From the NCBI GenBank assembly GCA_009917445.1, contig QZEE01000007.1, forward strand, positions 62,001-126,000: DNA of 64,000 nt. The letters run 5' to 3'. Position 1 is the first letter of the stretch; every line of letters begins with the position of its first letter. Of the stretch, positions 16,702 to 25,914 are shown in pieces. The notes beneath the pieces were generated by a model. It saw nothing but the letters and a program-made list of their open reading frames with translations, searched no databases and was not told where the DNA came from. This DNA comes from a bacterium D16-76. Lineage in GTDB: Bacteria; Bacillota; Clostridia; Oscillospirales; Acutalibacteraceae. The translations under genes and the position numbers were made by a program.

Positions 16702-18891
16702 TTATTCTTGGTTTAGCTGTTCGTCGATAATGGTCTCCCCTGCGTTCTGGGTCAAAAGGTTGGCAATATTCTGCCCCTGGCTGCCCACAAAGGAGTAGGA
16801 AGACATGGTAAACAGGGTGTCTGTAATGCCCATATCGTTGATAAAGCTAACCAAATTCCTTTCCAGGTAGCGCACATCCGCAACATAAATCTGCTCGAAA
16901 GACCCGGTAAAGAAGGGCACGATGGCGTTGCCGTAGCTGTCTTTAACAATCAACAGCTTGCGGCCGTTTTTCACTTCTGTGTCTGTTTTAACGATATAGG
17001 CATCACCGCCCAGGTAGTACATGTAGGCGTCTGAGCCCGAGGCCCCTTCGGCGAAGAGGTCGTCATCATCCCACTGGAGGCTGAAAGCGGTATTATAGTA
17101 GGCGGCGGTATAAGGAGTGCTGGGGGTGTAGTAGACAAAATCCTCGGGGTCATTTAAAATGTCGGCGGAACCGGTATAGGAATACATGCTGCCCACAAAG
17201 CCCTCGATTGAGCCGGGGGTATAGGTGCCTATATCGTCAAAGGGCACCTCTGCGGCCTCGGCAAAAAGCTTGGCGGCGTAGTAAGCCCCCAAAGGCTGCC
17301 AGTGGTGGTCGGTGCGGCAGTAGATGGGCTCGTCTACGTGGCGGGACAAGGTCTCGCACATATTCAAGGCATGGATGCCCGGGTCCAACAGGGCGTGGGT
17401 TTCGTCAAAGCTGTCGGACTGGCTTACCGACCAGTCGGAGAAGTTGCTGGGCAGGTAAAACTCGCAGGCCAGGGGCGCCGGCATCGACCATATCTGCACA
17501 TGGTCCCCCACCTGCCGGTACAGATCGTTAAGGGCTTCGGCATAGCTTTCCCCTACGCCGCCGCCAAAGAGTTCCAGGCCTCTAAAGTGGCCGTCCTGCT
17601 TGATAACGACCAGACCGTTTTCGGTAATATTGCCCTCGGCTTCCTGTTCTCGGAAATTGTTCACCGGGGCTTGGGTGGTATCCATATGACGGCCCGCCGC
17701 CCCCGCCAGCAGGCTTGTGCCGCCGCCAATATTCTCCCCCACTTCACCCGTTTTCGGGCCCGAGCTTACGGGGCCTTCCGATTCAGGGACAGGGGTGCCC
17801 TCCGGCTGGCTGACCGGTACAGGCAAGGGGTCTTTTTTCCCCCCTACCCTCTGCACATTGCCCACAAACTGTACCGAATCATCCGCCTTGGGCAAGCCAA
17901 ACAAAGCCTTTAAATTGTTGCCAACATTTTTCAGCTCATCCCGCAAAGGCACGGTATCGTCATAAAAATTTGCCACCCCAGCGGTGTACTCCCCAGAGAA
18001 ATAGCTCATCAACGAGAATTCCGGCATAGTGGCCAACTCGCGCTTCTCAATCTTTGACACGGTAGACCGGGGCAGGATCACCATGAGCACCGTGCCCAAG
18101 GCAAAAGTAAAGGTCAGTATAAACAGCACAATAAGGGACATTTTCTTTTCTAGGCGCCCGCGCTTGGTAAGGCTCTGTCTCTCTCCCCCGCCTTGCTCCT
18201 GGGCCCGCTGGGCCTCCCAGGCGGCAATAGGGTCATCCTCTGGCAAGGGTTCTGAGGGCTGGGCGGCGGGCTCTTCATAAGCTTGTCCATAAGCCTCCTG
18301 GTAACCTGCCTGCCCATAGGCCTCATAAGCTGAAGCGGTTTCCGCGGATCCCCCTTCTGCGCCCTGGTAAGGGTAGTACGCCCCAGCATTTGGATCCCTT
18401 GCTGTGGCGTAGGCATCTTCCGGCTGAGGGGCCGGGGCTTCTTCATAGGCTGCATAACGCTCGGCATGCAGCCGGGCCGCTGCGGCCAGGGCCTGATCGT
18501 TGGACTGTACCTCATGCCCCCGCCCCACCGCTACCCGCTGCCGGGTTGGGCGGGCAGCCCCCTCTACATAAGAGGCATGCCGGGGCTGGGCCGCCAACGG
18601 TTCGTAGGGCTGGGCCCCATAGGAACCTTCCCGGTCTACCAATACTGTGGGCTGGGTCTGGGGCCGGTAGGCCATCTGCCCCCCGCTTATAGCAGGCCTT
18701 GGGGGAGCTTCATAGCTCCTGGGCGCAGGGGTGGCTTCTGGGGTACCGCCCTGCCCAGCAGTCCGGTGCTGGGCCTCCTCTTGGGCCAGCTGGGCGTAGT
18801 AGGCATCCCAATCCCAAGCCTGGGGCCGAGGCCTGCCCTCCTCCCCGGCGGGCCTGCGGCGGTAGTCCATCCCGCGATATCTTCCCTCCAT
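16702..18891 (-). CDS. DHHW-family, AlgX/DltD-like membrane-anchored protein
   Basis: A 729-residue protein in three parts: a 250-residue low-complexity cytosolic region rich in Ala, Gln, Pro, Tyr and Glu; one transmembrane helix (about 251-273); and an extracytoplasmic domain. The latter carries the RTDHHWQPLGA motif (DHHW at about 528-531) and a later KDSYGNA (Ser at about 652). The order Asp-His then Ser is that of the SGNH-like acetyltransferases AlgX/AlgJ. A Pro/Gly/Ser-rich insert covers about 350-400. The ATG at 18891 fits AAAGGAG better than the GTG at 18900. It lies 18 bases from both MBOAT and FkbH genes, suggesting it passes an acyl group delivered by the MBOAT protein to a surface polymer. 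Confidence 0.88.
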   Translation of the reverse strand: MEGRYRGMDYRRRPAGEEGRPRPQAWDWDAYYAQLAQEEAQHRTAGQGGTPEATPAPRSYEAPPRPAISGGQMAYRPQTQPTVLVDREGSYGAQPYEPLAAQPRHASYVEGAARPTRQRVAVGRGHEVQSNDQALAAAARLHAERYAAYEEAPAPQPEDAYATARDPNAGAYYPYQGAEGGSAETASAYEAYGQAGYQEAYGQAYEEPAAQPSEPLPEDDPIAAWEAQRAQEQGGGERQSLTKRGRLEKKMSLIVLFILTFTFALGTVLMVILPRSTVSKIEKRELATMPEFSLMSYFSGEYTAGVANFYDDTVPLRDELKNVGNNLKALFGLPKADDSVQFVGNVQRVGGKKDPLPVPVSQPEGTPVPESEGPVSSGPKTGEVGENIGGGTSLLAGAAGRHMDTTQAPVNNFREQEAEGNITENGLVVIKQDGHFRGLELFGGGVGESYAEALNDLYRQVGDHVQIWSMPAPLACEFYLPSNFSDWSVSQSDSFDETHALLDPGIHALNMCETLSRHVDEPIYCRTDHHWQPLGAYYAAKLFAEAAEVPFDDIGTYTPGSIEGFVGSMYSYTGSADILNDPEDFVYYTPSTPYTAAYYNTAFSLQWDDDDLFAEGASGSDAYMYYLGGDAYIVKTDTEVKNGRKLLIVKDSYGNAIVPFFTGSFEQIYVADVRYLERNLVSFINDMGITDTLFTMSSYSFVGSQGQNIANLLTQNAGETIIDEQLNQE

Positions 18892-18909
18892 GGGGCACAC
18901 TCCTTTCGG

Positions 18910-20331
18910 CTAAAATCTCCAATACAAAAAGACATTATTGGTGGAATCCACCAATAAAATGCTTACCACGGCCAGCAGCCCCAGGCAGGCAACTGCCGAA
19001 CCCACACGCCCCAAGGCGTAGAGGCCGTCACTCTGGCTGTCAAAAAACAAGCTTTTGATTTTAGGCAAAACCGGCATGCTCACCACCAGGGCCGTAAGCA
19101 CCAGGAAGATGTTATTTAGCAGCGAAGCCCAGGTGATGGGGTCAAAGAAAGGCGCGCCATCTGTAAGCATGGCCACCCCAGAAATATTCTGGAAAAACTG
19201 CCCCAGCTGGCCCAAATCCTCAAAATAGAAGATACCAAAGCCAATGATAATGACAAGCTTGCTATAAATATGTTTCCACCAGACAGGCCATTTTTTCATG
19301 CGCTTCTTCCCCAGCTTCTGCTCAAAGAAGATAAAACACCCAAAATAGAGGCCCCACAAAATATAATTCCAAGCAGCGCCGTGCCATACGCCCGTACAGA
19401 ACCACACCAAAAACAGGCTAACATACTTTCGGTTTTTGCCGAAAATAGGGATATACAACAGGTAGTCCCGGAAGAAAGAGCCCAAAGAGATATGCCACCG
19501 CTGCCAGAACTCCGCAATGGTCTTGCAGGCAAAGGGGTGGCGGAAGTTTTCATCAAAGTGGAAGCCAAACATGCGGCCCAGGCCGATAGCAATGTCGGAA
19601 TAGCCGCTGAAATCGAAGTAAACATATAAGGAGTAGACGATCACGGTATACCAGGTGCCCAGCACAGAAAGGCCGGTGATGTCTGTACCGAAAAAAGTGT
19701 CGACAATCGACCACAAATTGTTGGCAATAATGACCTTTTTGGCAAGGCCTACAATGGCCCGCAGGGCCCCTTCGCACAAATCCGTAGCCGTAACCGACCG
19801 GTTTTCGATCTCTTCCTCCACCACGCTGTAGCGCACAATAGGCCCGGCAATCAACTGAGGGAACAGGGACAGGTACAACAAAAACCGGCTATATCGCTTT
19901 TGCACCTTTACGTTTTCCCAGTAGCAGTCCAGCAGGTAGGAGATAGCCTGGAAGGTAAAAAAGCTAATGCCAATAGGCAGGCGGATTTGCGGCACAGGCA
20001 GCCCCAGGTGGGTGAGGGCATTAAAGTTCTCTACAAGAAAAGCGCTATACTTAAAGACCACCAGCAGCAAAATATCAATGGTTACACCGATGGCAACGCA
20101 GGTTTTGGCCCCGCCGGTACCCCGGCGTTTTTCAATCTGCATGCCCATAAACCAGTTCATAAATGAGCTGAATAGCAGCAGGATTACCCACAAAGGCTCG
20201 CCCCAGGCGTAAAACAGCACCGAAAAGATAACAAGCACCACGTTTTTGGCGGGCAGGCTGCGGGCTATCAAATAGCACAGCAGGCACAGGGGCAAAAAGA
20301 CGTATATGAAAAAGAGATCGGCAAAAACCAT
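18910..20331 (-). CDS. MBOAT-family O-acyltransferase (AlgI/DltB-like)
   Basis: A 473-residue polytopic membrane protein with about ten hydrophobic segments. Family hallmarks are YFDFSGYSDIAIG (near 238-250), EFWQRWHISL (His 280) and GVWHGAAWN with the putative catalytic His at about 317. AlgI, PatA and DltB of this family carry acyl groups across the membrane for O-acylation of alginate, peptidoglycan or teichoic acid. The ATG at 20331 follows AAGGAG. It lies 48 bases after the TPM gene and 18 before the DHHW gene. With an ACP and an FkbH enzyme in the operon, I infer that its donor is a charged carrier protein, as for DltB. Confidence 0.93.
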   Translation of the reverse strand: MVFADLFFIYVFLPLCLLCYLIARSLPAKNVVLVIFSVLFYAWGEPLWVILLLFSSFMNWFMGMQIEKRRGTGGAKTCVAIGVTIDILLLVVFKYSAFLVENFNALTHLGLPVPQIRLPIGISFFTFQAISYLLDCYWENVKVQKRYSRFLLYLSLFPQLIAGPIVRYSVVEEEIENRSVTATDLCEGALRAIVGLAKKVIIANNLWSIVDTFFGTDITGLSVLGTWYTVIVYSLYVYFDFSGYSDIAIGLGRMFGFHFDENFRHPFACKTIAEFWQRWHISLGSFFRDYLLYIPIFGKNRKYVSLFLVWFCTGVWHGAAWNYILWGLYFGCFIFFEQKLGKKRMKKWPVWWKHIYSKLVIIIGFGIFYFEDLGQLGQFFQNISGVAMLTDGAPFFDPITWASLLNNIFLVLTALVVSMPVLPKIKSLFFDSQSDGLYALGRVGSAVACLGLLAVVSILLVDSTNNVFLYWRF

Positions 20332-20379
20332 GGGGCAAAACTCCTTACAGCTTTTTTCAGGGGGCTCCCCTGGGGATTT

Positions 20380-21330
20380 CTAACGGCCCCGGGGCCGCCG
20401 GTCCCGGTATACGCCGGTAGAGCGGCTGCCCGCCTTGACCTGCACCGAAGGCCGTGTTTCTTGGCGGGTAACAGTGGCCCGGGCCGGGCGGATCACAGGG
20501 CTGCGGCGGTGCACCGTACGGCGGCTGCGACGTCGGGTCATCTGCCCATAACGGAAAAAGAATGCCCCTACACAGCCCAGCACCACCAGCCCCAAGGCCA
20601 GCAGCACCCATAAGAAGGGCCCCAACCCCGGGCCTTTCTCTTTGGCTAAGTTCACCCCGCTGCTTTCAAGCTGGCTAGCCGCTTCTTGGGGAGTAAACAT
20701 CTCTGGGTGGGCGGCGCAATAGGCCTGGGCCTTTTCTGCGGCAGAGGTGACAAACTTTTGCACCCCCGTGTCATAAGACTTGGCTGAAAAGTCTGCTTCC
20801 AAGCAGGTGTCCAGCAGGGACTTTAAAGCTTCTGTGGTAAACTCCCCCTGTAGGCCAGATCCAGCTACAGCTAAATAGTCGGCATCAGACACCGACAACG
20901 CCAAAATAAGCCCCCGGCCTCCGGCGCCGCCAATCTGCCATTGCTCCATAACCGAGCGCAAAAACCCTACCCGCTGGGCAAAGTCTGTATAAGGCAGCGT
21001 GTCCACCGTATATACGGCAATCTGCACACCGTATTTTTCTGTAAGGTCTGCGTTTTTCTCCCGCAAGGCCGTTTTCGTCTCTTCACTGAGCAGCCCAGCC
21101 TGGTCGTAAAGGAATACCTCCTCTGGCCGCTGGGGGACAGTAGGAGAAGCCTCCTCTAGACCGCTTTTATCTGCTAAGGCCGCTGGGGCTAAATCCCAAC
21201 AAAAAAAGACAAAAAATGCAAAAAAAGCCAAGAAAAACGGCGCACCCCGCCGTCCTCTCACTGGATTGACCCCCTGCACACCTATAGCCTCCTCTTTCTT
21301 CTGCAAGCCCATCTCAAGCTTTGCAGCCAA
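20380..21330 (-). CDS. TPM-domain membrane-anchored protein
   Basis: A protein of up to 316 residues with a hydrophobic signal/anchor (about 31-53), a TPM domain (about 74-205, DQAGLLSE to the C-terminal helices), a transmembrane helix (about 238-260) and a basic tail with many Arg. TPM proteins are extracytoplasmic and related to Psb32/YgcG; some are phosphatases, most are undefined. The start is unclear: a TTG at 21330 lies 10 bases after AAAGGA, while the ATG at 21312 lacks a site. A strong promoter lies directly upstream, so this is the first gene of the FkbH operon. Confidence 0.85.
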   Translation of the reverse strand: MAAKLEMGLQKKEEAIGVQGVNPVRGRRGAPFFLAFFAFFVFFCWDLAPAALADKSGLEEASPTVPQRPEEVFLYDQAGLLSEETKTALREKNADLTEKYGVQIAVYTVDTLPYTDFAQRVGFLRSVMEQWQIGGAGGRGLILALSVSDADYLAVAGSGLQGEFTTEALKSLLDTCLEADFSAKSYDTGVQKFVTSAAEKAQAYCAAHPEMFTPQEAASQLESSGVNLAKEKGPGLGPFLWVLLALGLVVLGCVGAFFFRYGQMTRRRSRRTVHRRSPVIRPARATVTRQETRPSVQVKAGSRSTGVYRDRRPRGR

Positions 21331-21348
21331 ACCGTAAATGTCCTTTCA

Positions 21349-21377
21349 ATTCTACCATTACCCACAGTTTCTGTCAA
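21349..21377 (-). promoter_or_regulatory. Promoter of the TPM-MBOAT-DHHW-FkbH-ACP operon
   Basis: On the minus strand TTGACA (21377-21372) and TAGAAT (21354-21349) are 17 bases apart. The predicted mRNA start falls within the presumed Shine-Dalgarno AAAGGA (21346-21341), so the leader would be extremely short, about 12 bases before the TTG codon. Confidence 0.75.
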
Positions 21378-21398
21378 GCGCTATTTGCCCGCCGCCAA

Positions 21399-21545
21399 GG
21401 CCATGGGCTGCACCCCACACCCTGCTGGTGCTTTTATGGCCTTCGGCAAGGCCGCCTCTGGCAGCTTAGGGGCTTTGCCCCTAAGAATCCCACTTAAGGG
21501 TTTGCACCCTTAAGAATCCCACGCTTCGCTTCTTGCGTAGCGCCC
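21399..21545 (+). repeat. Dispersed hairpin repeat, copy C (after kbl)
   Basis: A copy related to that at 14688 has CACCCCACACCCTGCTGG, then GGCCTTCGGCAAGGCC, then CTTAGGGGC-TTT-GCCCCTAAG (21465-21485) and CTTAAGGGT...ACCCTTAAG (21493-21514). Each of these two stems is followed by AATCCCAC. It lies between the end of kbl and the promoter of the TPM operon. Confidence 0.6.
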
Positions 21546-21635
21546 CTGTGCTGGCACGAGCAAGCCCATCTCGCGCTGTCATCCATCAGATCTCCACAAT
21601 TACCCTGGGCGCAGCTTGCCCATCACGCCGCAAAT

Positions 21636-21664
21636 CCTCCGGGGAACAGCCCGGAGGATTTGCG
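21636..21664 (-). terminator. Probable hairpin terminator after kbl
   Basis: GCAAATCCTCCGGG and its complement form a long stem around a short loop about 30 bases past the kbl stop. There is no U-run, so Rho-independent function is uncertain, but position and stability fit a 3' end structure. Confidence 0.45.
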
Positions 21665-21687
21665 GGAATGGCTATATGATGTCTGGT

Positions 21688-22875
21688 TTACAGGCCCATT
21701 TCTTCTTTGACTTCTTTAAAGCACTGTACGGCGAAATCCAGGTCTTCGCGGCTGTGCCCAGCTGAAACCTGAGTACGGATGCGGGCTTTGCCCTGGGGCA
21801 CCACAGGGTAGCTGAAGCCAACTACATATACGCCCTTTTCCAGCATACGGGCGGCAAAGTCGGCGGCCATTTTGGCATCGTAAAGCATTACCGGCACAAT
21901 GGGGTGCGTACCAGGCAGTACGTCGAAGCCTAGCTGGCCCAACTTCTCGCGGAAGTATGCCGTGTTCTCATGTACCTTGTCCCGCAGGGCTGTGGAGGCC
22001 GTAAGCAACTCTAAGGTCTTCACGCTGGCAGCGCATACAGCCGGAGCCAGTGTATTAGAGAACAAGTAAGGGCGGCTGCGCTGGCGTAGCAGGTCTACAA
22101 TGGGCTGGCGGGCTGCGGTAAAACCGCCGGAGGCTCCGCCCAGGGCCTTGCCAAAAGTACCGGTGATAATATCGACACGATCCTGCACACCACAGTATTC
22201 GGGAGTGCCCCGGCCAGTATCGCCCATAAAGCCAGCCGCGTGGCTGTCGTCCACCATTACCAGGGCACCGAATTCTTCGGCCAAATCGCAAATGCCCTGC
22301 AAATTGGCAATGTACCCGTCCATAGAGAACACGCCATCCGTGGCAATGAGCATCACCTTAGCCCCGGCCTCTTTGGCAGCTTCCAGCTGAGTACGCAAGT
22401 CTTCCATGTTGTTGTTTTTATAGCGGTAGCGCTTGGCCTTGCAAAGCCGCACGCCGTCAATAATAGAGGCGTGGTTCAATTCATCAGAAATTACCGCGTC
22501 CTCCGGCCCCAACAGAGTTTCGAAAAGGCCGCCATTGGCATCAAAACAGGAGGAGTACAGAATCACATCATCCATGCTCAAAAACTCTGCCAGCTTCTGT
22601 TCCAGCTCCTTGTGCACGCTCTGGGTTCCGCAGATAAACCGCACGGAGGAAAGCCCAAAGCCCCACTTGTCATAGCTCTCTTTAGCAGCGGCAATCAAGT
22701 CGGCATTGTTGGAGAGTCCCAGATAGTTATTGGCGCACATGTTCACCACAGCCTTGGCCTGGGTAGTATCGATACGGGATTTCTGCGGCGTAGTAATAAC
22801 ACGCTCGCCCTTCCAGGTGCCCGCCTGCTTAATGGCTTCCAACTCGCCTATATATTTATTTAACGCTTCTTTCAT
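21688..22875 (-). CDS. kbl: Glycine C-acetyltransferase (2-amino-3-ketobutyrate CoA ligase)
   Basis: A 395-residue PLP enzyme of the alpha-oxoamine synthase family. It splits 2-amino-3-ketobutyrate with CoA into glycine and acetyl-CoA. The Schiff-base block [15 protein letters not shown] and the [10 protein letters not shown] aspartate motif are visible. The ATG at 22875 after GAGGGG is preferred over the longer frame. It lies 17 bases after tdh, giving the classic two-gene threonine degradation operon. The close paralogues BioF, HemA and SPT are less likely because of the tdh partner. Confidence 0.95.
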   Translation of the reverse strand: MKEALNKYIGELEAIKQAGTWKGERVITTPQKSRIDTTQAKAVVNMCANNYLGLSNNADLIAAAKESYDKWGFGLSSVRFICGTQSVHKELEQKLAEFLSMDDVILYSSCFDANGGLFETLLGPEDAVISDELNHASIIDGVRLCKAKRYRYKNNNMEDLRTQLEAAKEAGAKVMLIATDGVFSMDGYIANLQGICDLAEEFGALVMVDDSHAAGFMGDTGRGTPEYCGVQDRVDIITGTFGKALGGASGGFTAARQPIVDLLRQRSRPYLFSNTLAPAVCAASVKTLELLTASTALRDKVHENTAYFREKLGQLGFDVLPGTHPIVPVMLYDAKMAADFAARMLEKGVYVVGFSYPVVPQGKARIRTQVSAGHSREDLDFAVQCFKEVKEEMGL

Positions 22876-22892
22876 AATCGTTGCCCCCTCGC

Positions 22893-23930
22893 TTATTTGT
22901 CCCAAGACAGTATAACTTTACCAGACTTCCCGCTGTTCATAGCTTCAAAGCCCTTTTCAAATTCGGTATAATGGAACCGGTGCGTGATTACCGGAGTCAA
23001 ATCCAGCCCGCCCTGCACCATATAGGACATCTGGTGCCAGTTATCCATTTTGCGGCCGTAAATGCCCTGCAAGGTAAGGCCCTTGCCGATGATGCCGTTC
23101 ATGTCCAAAGACACAGGCTCATTAGAAATACCCAAAAGGCTAATTTTACCGCCGTTGCGCATGACCGAAATCATTTGCGTCAAGGCCGCGCCATTGCCGC
23201 TCATTTCCAGGCCGATATCAAAGCCCTCTACCAAGCCTTGTTTATGCATAACGCCAGCCAAATCCTCAGCTTTTACGTTGACGGCAGCGTCGGCGCCCAT
23301 CTTCCGGGCCAGTTCCAGACGGTAATCGTTTACGTCGGTAATAACCACCCGCCGGGCCCCAGCGTATTTGCAGATACCCACGGCAATAATACCAATGGGC
23401 CCCGCCCCGGTGATGAGTACGTCCTCCCCTACCAAATCCCACATCAGGGCGGTATGGGTAGCGTTGCCGAAAGCGTCGAAGAAAGAAACCACCTCTTCGT
23501 CCAGACTCTCGTCAATAATGATGACATTGCTTTGGGGAATACAGACATATTCGGCAAAAGCGCCGTCCCGGTCTACGCCTACGCCCTTGGTGTCCCAGCA
23601 CCACTGGATGTTGCCAGTATGGCAGTTGCGGCAGCGGCCGCAGGTGATATGGCCCTCGCCGCCAACCCGCTGGCCCACGTGCAGGCCGGTGACGCCATCG
23701 CCCAAAGCAGCCACCTCACCCACATACTCATGGCCGATGGTCATGGGAGGCTTGATGTGTTCCCGGGCCCAGGGGTCCCAATTGTAGATATGTACGTCCG
23801 TACCGCAGATAGCGGTTTTGTGGACCTTAATAAGCACCTCGCCGGCCCCGGGCTGGGGTACCGGCACCTGGCGGAGCTCTAAACCCGGCCCCGCAATGGG
23901 TTTTACAAGCGCGTCCATGAGCTGTGGCAT
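22893..23930 (-). CDS. tdh: L-threonine 3-dehydrogenase
   Basis: A zinc-dependent medium-chain dehydrogenase of 345 residues that oxidises threonine to 2-amino-3-ketobutyrate with NAD. The catalytic zinc site AICGTD and GHEYVGEV, the structural zinc cysteines in CGRCRNC, and the NAD fold [11 protein letters not shown] are all visible. The ATG at 23930 follows TAGGAGGAC; the in-frame upstream extension runs through the promoter and is not coding. Kbl follows directly, so the unstable product can be channelled. Confidence 0.96.
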   Translation of the reverse strand: MPQLMDALVKPIAGPGLELRQVPVPQPGAGEVLIKVHKTAICGTDVHIYNWDPWAREHIKPPMTIGHEYVGEVAALGDGVTGLHVGQRVGGEGHITCGRCRNCHTGNIQWCWDTKGVGVDRDGAFAEYVCIPQSNVIIIDESLDEEVVSFFDAFGNATHTALMWDLVGEDVLITGAGPIGIIAVGICKYAGARRVVITDVNDYRLELARKMGADAAVNVKAEDLAGVMHKQGLVEGFDIGLEMSGNGAALTQMISVMRNGGKISLLGISNEPVSLDMNGIIGKGLTLQGIYGRKMDNWHQMSYMVQGGLDLTPVITHRFHYTEFEKGFEAMNSGKSGKVILSWDK

Positions 23931-23993
23931 AATTGTCCTCCTATAAAATACACTTTGCAGTTTTTTGGCACGTTTTGTGCTTCTGTTGTAGAC

Positions 23994-24022
23994 AGTATAA
24001 CCCTTCTCTCCCAGAAAGTCAA
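23994..24022 (-). promoter_or_regulatory. Promoter of tdh-kbl
   Basis: Minus-strand TTGACT (24022-24017) and TATACT (23999-23994) are 17 bases apart. The transcript would start about 60 bases upstream of the tdh ATG. Confidence 0.7.
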
Positions 24023-24055
24023 GGTGGATTAAAAATTTTTCAGGGCATCCTCCAT

Positions 24056-24085
24056 AAAAAAAAGGGCCCCAGTCCAAGGCCCTTT
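24056..24085 (-). terminator. Terminator of the SLH glycosidase gene
   Basis: AAAGGGCC (24061-24068) pairs with GGCCCTTT (24078-24085). On the minus strand the stem is followed by a run of at least eight U. It lies about 20 bases past the stop codon. Confidence 0.85.
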
Positions 24086-24106
24086 TCCTTTATGAAATTC
24101 TGTAGT

Positions 24107-25792
24107 TCACTGCGCCCGGGTAAACACCAACAGGTTCGTCATCTTACGGCCAGGGGAAGCGATGTAGCCGCCGTTATGGTACAGCAGGGTAGATGCGCCG
24201 CCGTCCAAGTTCATAGCGTCCTGGCAGCCTAGGGCAGCCATGGCCTGGCCTAACTGGGGCAGGTCACAAGTAGCGTTGATAATGACCACCGTGCCGTCTG
24301 CCCGTACACCAATGGCCATACGGGCCAGGTTGCCACGCTTGACGCTGCCAAACTTTTCCTCGGCATAGGTATCGTTATTGCCATAGGCCGCGCCATTTTT
24401 CACAATGGTCGGCCCACAGCTTAAGGCCGTAGCAATCTCTTGGGTGGTAGAGCCCTTGTACTCCACGTTATGCACGATGGTATCCCCGACCTCGGTATCC
24501 GGAAGGAAGGTGTCCCACTGGCTCATCAAGCTGCGCTTGCAGAGCACATAGCCCTTTTCGGGGATGGGCACATTGTCGGCATCGGTATACTTTGCGGTGA
24601 CTACGCCGTTCTCATCCACCACCACAGCAGTATGGACATGGCCGGGCACGGTGGCGCCAAAAGCTCGGGTATAGCGCCGGTTCGCGCCCCAGTCGTTGGT
24701 AAAAGGCAAGGGGATGTTGGTTTCGGCCACCAAGGGGTCTACTATGGTGACATCTTCGCCGTTACGGAATTTCCGGAAAGTCTCCATAATGGTCATGTGC
24801 TGGATGCTGGCCCGGCCGCTCTTGTCAATAACAAAGGTAGACTTGGCTGGGGAGCCCCAGTTGTCATTGCGGATGAGCTGGCCATTAGAGATCACCGTGG
24901 CGTCGGTTTCCAAGGTGCTGCCAGACTGGAAAAACGCACCGTTTACAGCAATGTACGCGCCAGAACGGTTGACCATGTTCCCCGCACTCTCATCGGCATA
25001 AAACCGGTCTTGGCCCAGTACGACTTGGCTGTTATAGCCCATCTGAGGGTTAAAAGCCAAGCCGTTCACATACACCCCAGCAGCGTTCTGGCTGATGCGG
25101 ACAGCGTCCTCAAAGGGTGGGGGCTCAGGCTCATCGTCCACGGGCAGGTCGATGTTGGTATCCAGGCCCAGGATGCTGTCCAAGTTCAAGAAGAACTGGG
25201 CCAGCTGTTCCCGAGACGCCGTATCGTTGGGGTTCAGTTTCCCGTCTGAGCCAGACATAAACTTAGATTTCACCGCCCAGCGCACAGCATCTTCAGCGTA
25301 AGATGCCACACTTCCGGCATCGCTGAACTGGGCCATTTCCGCATCGGTAGCTTTGTCCAGGCTGATGTCTTCCATGGCCTTTACGTAGTTATAAACCATC
25401 ACGCACACATCCTGCCGGATGACCGGACGGACTGGGGCAAAGGTGGTCTCGGTTGCGCCGTTGATGATGCTTTCGCCCTTACACCAAACGACTGCTTCGG
25501 CAAACCACGCCCCATCGGAGACGTCCTCAAAGGGATTGGTGATAGCCGCAGCAGGCTGGCCTGCTTTCTTCCACAGTACCTGGGCCACCATAGCCCGCAC
25601 CACGGTACCGGTGGGGTCAAAGGCCCCATCCCCTATGCCGTTCATGTAGCCTTGGGCATAGGCGTACTCAATGGGCTTGTAGGACCAACGGCTGCCGCGC
25701 ACGTCAGTAAAGGTACGGGCGGCCAGGGCGGGCGTGGCCAAGGCAAACACCAAGGCCAAAGCCAACACAAAGGCCAAAACTTTCTTTTTCAT
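24107..25792 (-). CDS. S-layer homology protein with phosphodiester glycosidase (NAGPA) domain
   Basis: A 561-residue secreted protein. A signal peptide MKKKVLAFVLALAL ends near ALA at about 24. Three S-layer homology repeats follow (about 28-70, 88-130 and 155-200, each with a DVxxxxW/Y-type opening) that should hold it to the cell wall. A phosphodiester glycosidase domain fills about 235-560, with the signature MNLDGGAST near residue 527. The family includes the enzyme that uncovers N-acetylglucosamine 1-phosphodiesters; bacterial members probably act on envelope polysaccharides. It is monocistronic between two terminators, with an ATG at 25792 after GGGAGG. Confidence 0.92.
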   Translation of the reverse strand: MKKKVLAFVLALALVFALATPALAARTFTDVRGSRWSYKPIEYAYAQGYMNGIGDGAFDPTGTVVRAMVAQVLWKKAGQPAAAITNPFEDVSDGAWFAEAVVWCKGESIINGATETTFAPVRPVIRQDVCVMVYNYVKAMEDISLDKATDAEMAQFSDAGSVASYAEDAVRWAVKSKFMSGSDGKLNPNDTASREQLAQFFLNLDSILGLDTNIDLPVDDEPEPPPFEDAVRISQNAAGVYVNGLAFNPQMGYNSQVVLGQDRFYADESAGNMVNRSGAYIAVNGAFFQSGSTLETDATVISNGQLIRNDNWGSPAKSTFVIDKSGRASIQHMTIMETFRKFRNGEDVTIVDPLVAETNIPLPFTNDWGANRRYTRAFGATVPGHVHTAVVVDENGVVTAKYTDADNVPIPEKGYVLCKRSLMSQWDTFLPDTEVGDTIVHNVEYKGSTTQEIATALSCGPTIVKNGAAYGNNDTYAEEKFGSVKRGNLARMAIGVRADGTVVIINATCDLPQLGQAMAALGCQDAMNLDGGASTLLYHNGGYIASPGRKMTNLLVFTRAQ

Positions 25793-25820
25793 CTGCTCTT
25801 TTACCTCCCAACTCTTTTGT

Positions 25821-25858
25821 AAAAAGGCCGGGTATGCGCTGTGCAGCCCGGCCTTTTT
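25821..25858. terminator. Terminator between trpS and the SLH gene
   Basis: AAAAAGGCCGGG at 25821-25832 pairs perfectly with 25847-25858, giving a stem with A and U runs on both sides. It ends trpS transcription; the SLH gene start codon lies 29 bases further on, so that gene's promoter must be within or before this region. Confidence 0.85.
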
Positions 25859-25914
25859 CTATATATTCCATTATAAACCTACGAGGCCACAATTACAAGT
25901 CCCACGCCAAAAAA

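Noticed and set aside
22881-23882. A 333-residue plus-strand frame opposite tdh
   Set aside because: Antisense shadow of a clear tdh gene with all zinc and NAD motifs on the minus strand.
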